The notes under the pieces are model-generated. The model was given only the letters and a program-made list of their open reading frames with translations. It was not told the DNA's origin and made no database searches. This document shows positions 61,670 through 64,000 of a stretch of 64,000 nucleotides of DNA, piece by piece; position 1 is the first letter of the stretch; each line of letters begins with the position of its first letter. Source of the DNA: Sabulicella glaciei (lineage in GTDB: Bacteria; Pseudomonadota; Alphaproteobacteria; Acetobacterales; Acetobacteraceae); contig NZ_JAPFQI010000001.1 in assembly GCF_026183895.1 (NCBI RefSeq), forward strand, positions 525,510-589,509, in the 5' to 3' direction. The position numbers and the translations under genes were made by a program.

Positions 61670-61944
61670 GAGCGCGGGCCGGGAAACTTTTTTGACAGCA
61701 CGTCCCGCAGCACGGCTTTGTCCAGGCTCAACTCCGCGACGAGCTTCTTCAGCCGGGTGTTCTCCTCCGCGAGCTGCTTGAACTCCCGGACCTGGTCTGT
61801 CTCCAGTCCAGCGTACTGCTTTTTCCAGCGATAGAAGGTCTGCTCGGAAATGCCGACCCGGCGCGTCAGCTCAGCCACCGGCAGGCCCAGCTCCGCCTGC
61901 TTCAGCACCGCAACAATCTGCTCCACCGAGTATCGCTTCTTCAT
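61666..61944 (-). CDS. IS3-family transposase OrfA (helix-turn-helix)
   Basis: A 92-residue protein: MKKRYSVEQIVAVLKQAELGLPVAELTRRVGISEQTFYRWKKQY is a complete transposase_8 helix-turn-helix, followed by a leucine-zipper segment VREFKQLAEENTRLKKLVAELSLDKAVLRDVL. The ATG at 61944 has a GGAGGAGA ribosome-binding site 6 bases upstream; a TTG two codons earlier is less likely. Overlaps orfB by four bases. Confidence 0.93.
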   Translation of the reverse strand: MKKRYSVEQIVAVLKQAELGLPVAELTRRVGISEQTFYRWKKQYAGLETDQVREFKQLAEENTRLKKLVAELSLDKAVLRDVLSKKFPGPRS

Positions 61945-62005
61945 GGCCAATCTCCTCCATCCAATCTGGGGAAATCCGCCGAAAAACTAACATCAAACAT
62001 GGACC

Positions 62006-62229
62006 ACTTCCGCCGTGTCACCTCACATGGCCGCCGCCCTCGAATGCACCATTTGGCTCAGGCTCGGCGACAGCCATGCTCCACTGAAAATTTGCTTGGC
62101 CCTCCTCGTGGGGACTGGTCAACCTAGGCGCTTCGGTAGCGGTAGCGCGGGCGACCCTCGGGGCCGACTTGCTCGATCACGTCCAGTTCATTGGTCACGG
62201 CCGCGAGTATCACCCCAAGCGGGTGCGGA
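62006..62229. other. Gap between IS3 element and Cys-rich gene
   Basis: A short minus-strand frame from GTG 62213 to TAG 62124 would encode 29 residues ending DVIEQVGPEGRPRYRYRSA. The sequence looks protein-like but has no known family and could be a remnant cut by the IS. Nothing else is recognised. Confidence 0.25.
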
Positions 62230-62520
62230 CTACTCTTGCCGGGTGACCAGCAGGAACCCGTCGCGGGCGATGGCGTCGGGATTTCGCGAATCGGCACAGA
62301 CGGTCAGCGTTGCGTTGCGGTTACCGCAGGCGGTGCAGCGCAGTCGTGCTAGCCAATCCTCGGTGCGCATGCCCGCGGCGAGCCGGACGGCCCGGCGAAA
62401 CCCCATCTTCACAGTGCGCTGGCATCCCAGGGTCCTGCAACCAATGCTCAGCCAATGTCGGTCGGCGTCGCCCAAGAACTGCGTGAGCGGCAGGAGGGGC
62501 TCGTCGTCGAGTCGCGGCAT
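62230..62520 (-). CDS. Cys-rich (zinc-ribbon-like) hypothetical protein
   Basis: A 96-residue protein of unknown function. MPRLDDEPLLPLTQFLGDAD is followed by two Cys pairs that could hold zinc, IGCRTLGCQRTV and LRCTACGNRNATLTVC, joined by MGFRRAVRLAAGMRTEDWLARL. The CxxC in RCTACGN resembles a zinc ribbon. It is the intact relative of the frameshifted gene at 54698-54966, so two copies of the family sit at opposite ends of the island. ATG 62520 aligns with the start of the other copy. Confidence 0.65.
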   Translation of the reverse strand: MPRLDDEPLLPLTQFLGDADRHWLSIGCRTLGCQRTVKMGFRRAVRLAAGMRTEDWLARLRCTACGNRNATLTVCADSRNPDAIARDGFLLVTRQE

Positions 62521-62681
62521 GGTAAGAGTATGGCGTGAACAAAACAAGAACACATCGGTCGTGGGGGAGAGGCGCTCAGCAGGAAGAGGTTAGCCACTCC
62601 ACGCGCAAAGCCAAGGATAACCGCGGATGGTTTGGGGCGGTTAGCCAAGTATAAGTGTCTGTTTCGACAGTATTATTCTCG

Positions 62682-62698
62682 TCTTCCCGGGCGCGCCA
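62682..62698 (+). repeat. Right att-like direct repeat
   Basis: TCTTCCCGGGCGCGCCA, identical to the tRNA-Arg 3' end at 52004-52020, with no tRNA body attached. It marks the probable right boundary of the island. The sequence just before (AAGTGTCTGTTTCGACAGT) contains a small inverted repeat, CTGT...ACAG, that could bind a recombination factor. Confidence 0.8.
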
Positions 62699-62928
62699 CT
62701 TTCCCTTCTTCGTAAAGCATGGCGTTGATGGCAGCCGGGGCGTGATGGGTCAGCCATTTCGCGCCAGATTGGCGGGGCCGCACCACTCTGTTCGGAAGCA
62801 AGATCTCCGCCAGGGCGCTGCCCTCTGCCTCCGCCGCCACCCCTCCGCGAAACGCTGCCCCTCGCGCGGCATTGCACCTAGGCCTGGGCCGTCGCGGCGA
62901 GGAGCAGCACGGCAGGTGAGGGAGGTGC
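62699..62928. other. Gap after the right att repeat: no supported gene
   Basis: Open frames here look like antisense composition artefacts. A strong AGGGAGG ribosome-binding site for the next gene lies at 62919-62925. Confidence 0.4.
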
Positions 62929-63561
62929 ATGGGCACGCTTGCGAGCGTCAGCAGGTCGATTGCCGGCCTCTTGCCGCCTGACAACTGGATGCGAACCATG
63001 AGCGCATCAACGGGGATGGAGCGATCAGCCGTGGCGGAACTTTCCCAAGCATGGACTTTGTTGCAAGAGGTCGAAGGCCGCACGTGGGCCGCTTGGGTGC
63101 AAGCAATCGGTTCGGTTCTGGCAATTCTCGTCGCCGCGCGCATCGCGAGCAGGCAGACGCGCATGGCGATGAGACGCGAGCATGCCGAGCAGAGGGACGT
63201 GCGCAGAGGCGTGGCCTTTCTCGCCAACAACCTCGCAAAGCTTCTCCTCGTGGCGCACGAAACACTCTCCGATCCGAAGGGCGGGCACCGGCTCGGCTGG
63301 TCCAGTATCCCGGCAATCGAAAATATCCTCAGCGTCCTGAGATCGGTGGATTTCAAGGCGACGCGCGATGCGCAGCTGATGCTAGAGGTTCAGACCGTGA
63401 TTCAGTGCGGACTGACCGCGATAGAAATCGCCAGATCCGTCTCGGAACGTGAGGCCGAGAGCGAATTCCGTCCAAGCGAAATCGACGGCATCCGGGACAT
63501 TGTCGACCTGCTCGGGAAGGTGGTTTCCGAGATCGACAGGAGAGGTCCCCAGCCGGCCTGA
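62929..63561 (+). CDS. Membrane-anchored hypothetical protein
   Basis: A 210-residue protein of unknown function with one clear membrane helix (WVQAIGSVLAILVAARIAS, about residues 56-74), then a basic stretch RQTRMAMRREHAEQRDVRRG and a helical cytoplasmic region with likely coiled coil (EIARSVSEREAESEF, IRDIVDLLGKVVSEIDRR). This layout (short N-terminus, one helix, helical tail) resembles phage- or defence-associated membrane proteins, but no family is recognised. The ATG at 62929 has a very close GGAGG site (3 bases); ATGs at 62989 and 62998 are alternatives. Confidence 0.6.
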   Translation: MGTLASVSRSIAGLLPPDNWMRTMSASTGMERSAVAELSQAWTLLQEVEGRTWAAWVQAIGSVLAILVAARIASRQTRMAMRREHAEQRDVRRGVAFLANNLAKLLLVAHETLSDPKGGHRLGWSSIPAIENILSVLRSVDFKATRDAQLMLEVQTVIQCGLTAIEIARSVSEREAESEFRPSEIDGIRDIVDLLGKVVSEIDRRGPQPA

Positions 63562-64000
63562 GTTCGGAACCGCCCAAATCATGCACCCGCCTCGGCGGCA
63601 ACGGCCGCGCGTCCATCCTGACCTGCCTTCAGAAGAGATTCTCACGCTCGAGGCGCAGATGCTCGCACCGGATGTCCAGAATCCTTCGTATTCACCTAGG
63701 GCTTCCCTCGCCGCCATCGGGGCCTCACCGGGTTTGGAGGACAGGCGCTTGCCTCTCTCTGCGGCCGGCCGGCTGAGTGCCGTCTCGGGAGCCAGCGGCC
63801 GCTGCTTGCGGCAGGAGAGGGCGCTGCGGAACTCGATGTCGAGGCACGCCCGCCCCCCTCGACGGCTAGTGTCCGACCTTGCACCGGCATGCCGCGGTCA
63901 CAGCGGTCAGATTCCGAGCGCGGGCAATGTCTCCGGCGGCGCCGCGCGACGCCAGGGCAGGTCAGTCCACTGTGATCCTTGCCTCCCGGATCAACGCCCG
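63562..64000. other. Right end of window: no gene supported
   Basis: About 440 bases of GC-rich sequence without a frame that has family similarity or a convincing ribosome-binding site. A gene could begin near the edge, but the visible part is too short to call. Confidence 0.4.

Larger units (their letters stand above)
60807..62005 (-). mobile_element. IS3-family insertion sequence
   Basis: About 1.2 kb with two overlapping frames on the minus strand. Candidate imperfect terminal repeats: TGGTCCAGGTGCAGTGTTAG at 60808-60827 and TGGTCCATGTTTGATGTTAG as the complement ending at 62004 (15 of 20 positions equal). The left repeat lies partly inside the end of orfB, which is unusual but possible. 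No clear target duplication was found. Size and gene layout fit the family. Confidence 0.85.
52004..62698. mobile_element. Candidate genomic island inserted at tRNA-Arg
   Basis: Bounded by a 17-base exact direct repeat of the tRNA-Arg 3' end, about 10.7 kb apart. Inside are only accessory genes: three histidine kinases, two receiver proteins, a MetOD1-like protein, a lipoprotein, duplicated Cys-rich hypothetical genes (one broken) and two insertion sequences. Spacing is looser and sequence more AT-rich in places than the core on the left. No integrase, relaxase or phage gene is recognisable, so the element may be degraded or mobilised in trans. Boundaries come from the repeat; element type is inferred. 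Confidence 0.7.

Noticed and set aside
62673-63356. Minus-strand 227-codon frame across the right att repeat
   Set aside because: It is antisense to the better-supported gene at 62929-63561 and runs through the att repeat; no motif is recognised.

Overview
The window is chromosomal DNA of a GC-rich alphaproteobacterium, most likely an Acetobacteraceae/Rhodospirillales member of the Roseomonas type. Supporting signs are: very high GC in all core genes, the lptC-lptA-lptB-rpoN-hpf and dsbB-coq7 gene orders, an alpha-type SspB adaptor, a circularly permuted two-piece tmRNA, an FzlA-like GST-fold protein, and many Bug/Liv-type solute-uptake and amidohydrolase genes. The taxon is inferred from gene content; no rRNA is present.

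1-13.1 kb is a divergently transcribed catabolic cluster. Leftward from 7131: an enamidase-like amidohydrolase, an AA_synth/DUF1185 protein, a two-gene molybdenum hydroxylase and a Liv-type ABC importer (livG, livF, start of the binding protein). Rightward from 7238: a second molybdenum hydroxylase (FAD subunit plus a fused [2Fe-2S]-molybdopterin subunit), a 6-hydroxynicotinate reductase-like Fe-S protein and a UPF0280 protein. Together they look like an uptake and ring-reduction route for nicotinate or a related N-heterocycle. 13.0-18.6 kb holds an Asp/Gly/Arg repeat protein, two unrelated fumarases (class II fumC and the Fe-S class I enzyme) around small genes, and sspB. The permuted ssrA (tmRNA) lies just upstream of sspB.

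19-30.8 kb: a dehydrogenase/Bug receptor/SDR operon, a lytic transglycosylase, a GST, dsbB-coq7, the LPS-export genes lptCAB with rpoN and hpf, an RNase D-like exonuclease, tRNA-Leu(CAG) and an NDUFA9-like protein. 30.9-42.6 kb: glutamate synthase (gltD-gltB) behind a candidate sigma-54 site and a palindrome, fzlA, a TPR protein, an SDR, an alpha/beta hydrolase, a decayed 2-oxoglutarate/Fe(II) oxygenase and two glycosyltransferases. 42.6-52 kb: housekeeping translation and export genes (thrS, infC with a probable AUA start, ffh, rpsP-rimM-trmD-rplS), then leuCDB and tRNA-Arg(ACG).

The 3' end of tRNA-Arg is repeated exactly (17 nt) at 62682-62698. The 10.7 kb between the copies is therefore best read as a genomic island. 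It carries three histidine kinases, two stand-alone receivers, a MetOD1-like sensor, a lipoprotein, intact and broken copies of a Cys-rich protein family, one IS5-family and one IS3-family element, and no recognisable integrase. Beyond the right repeat are one membrane-anchored hypothetical protein and about 440 bases with no gene I can support.
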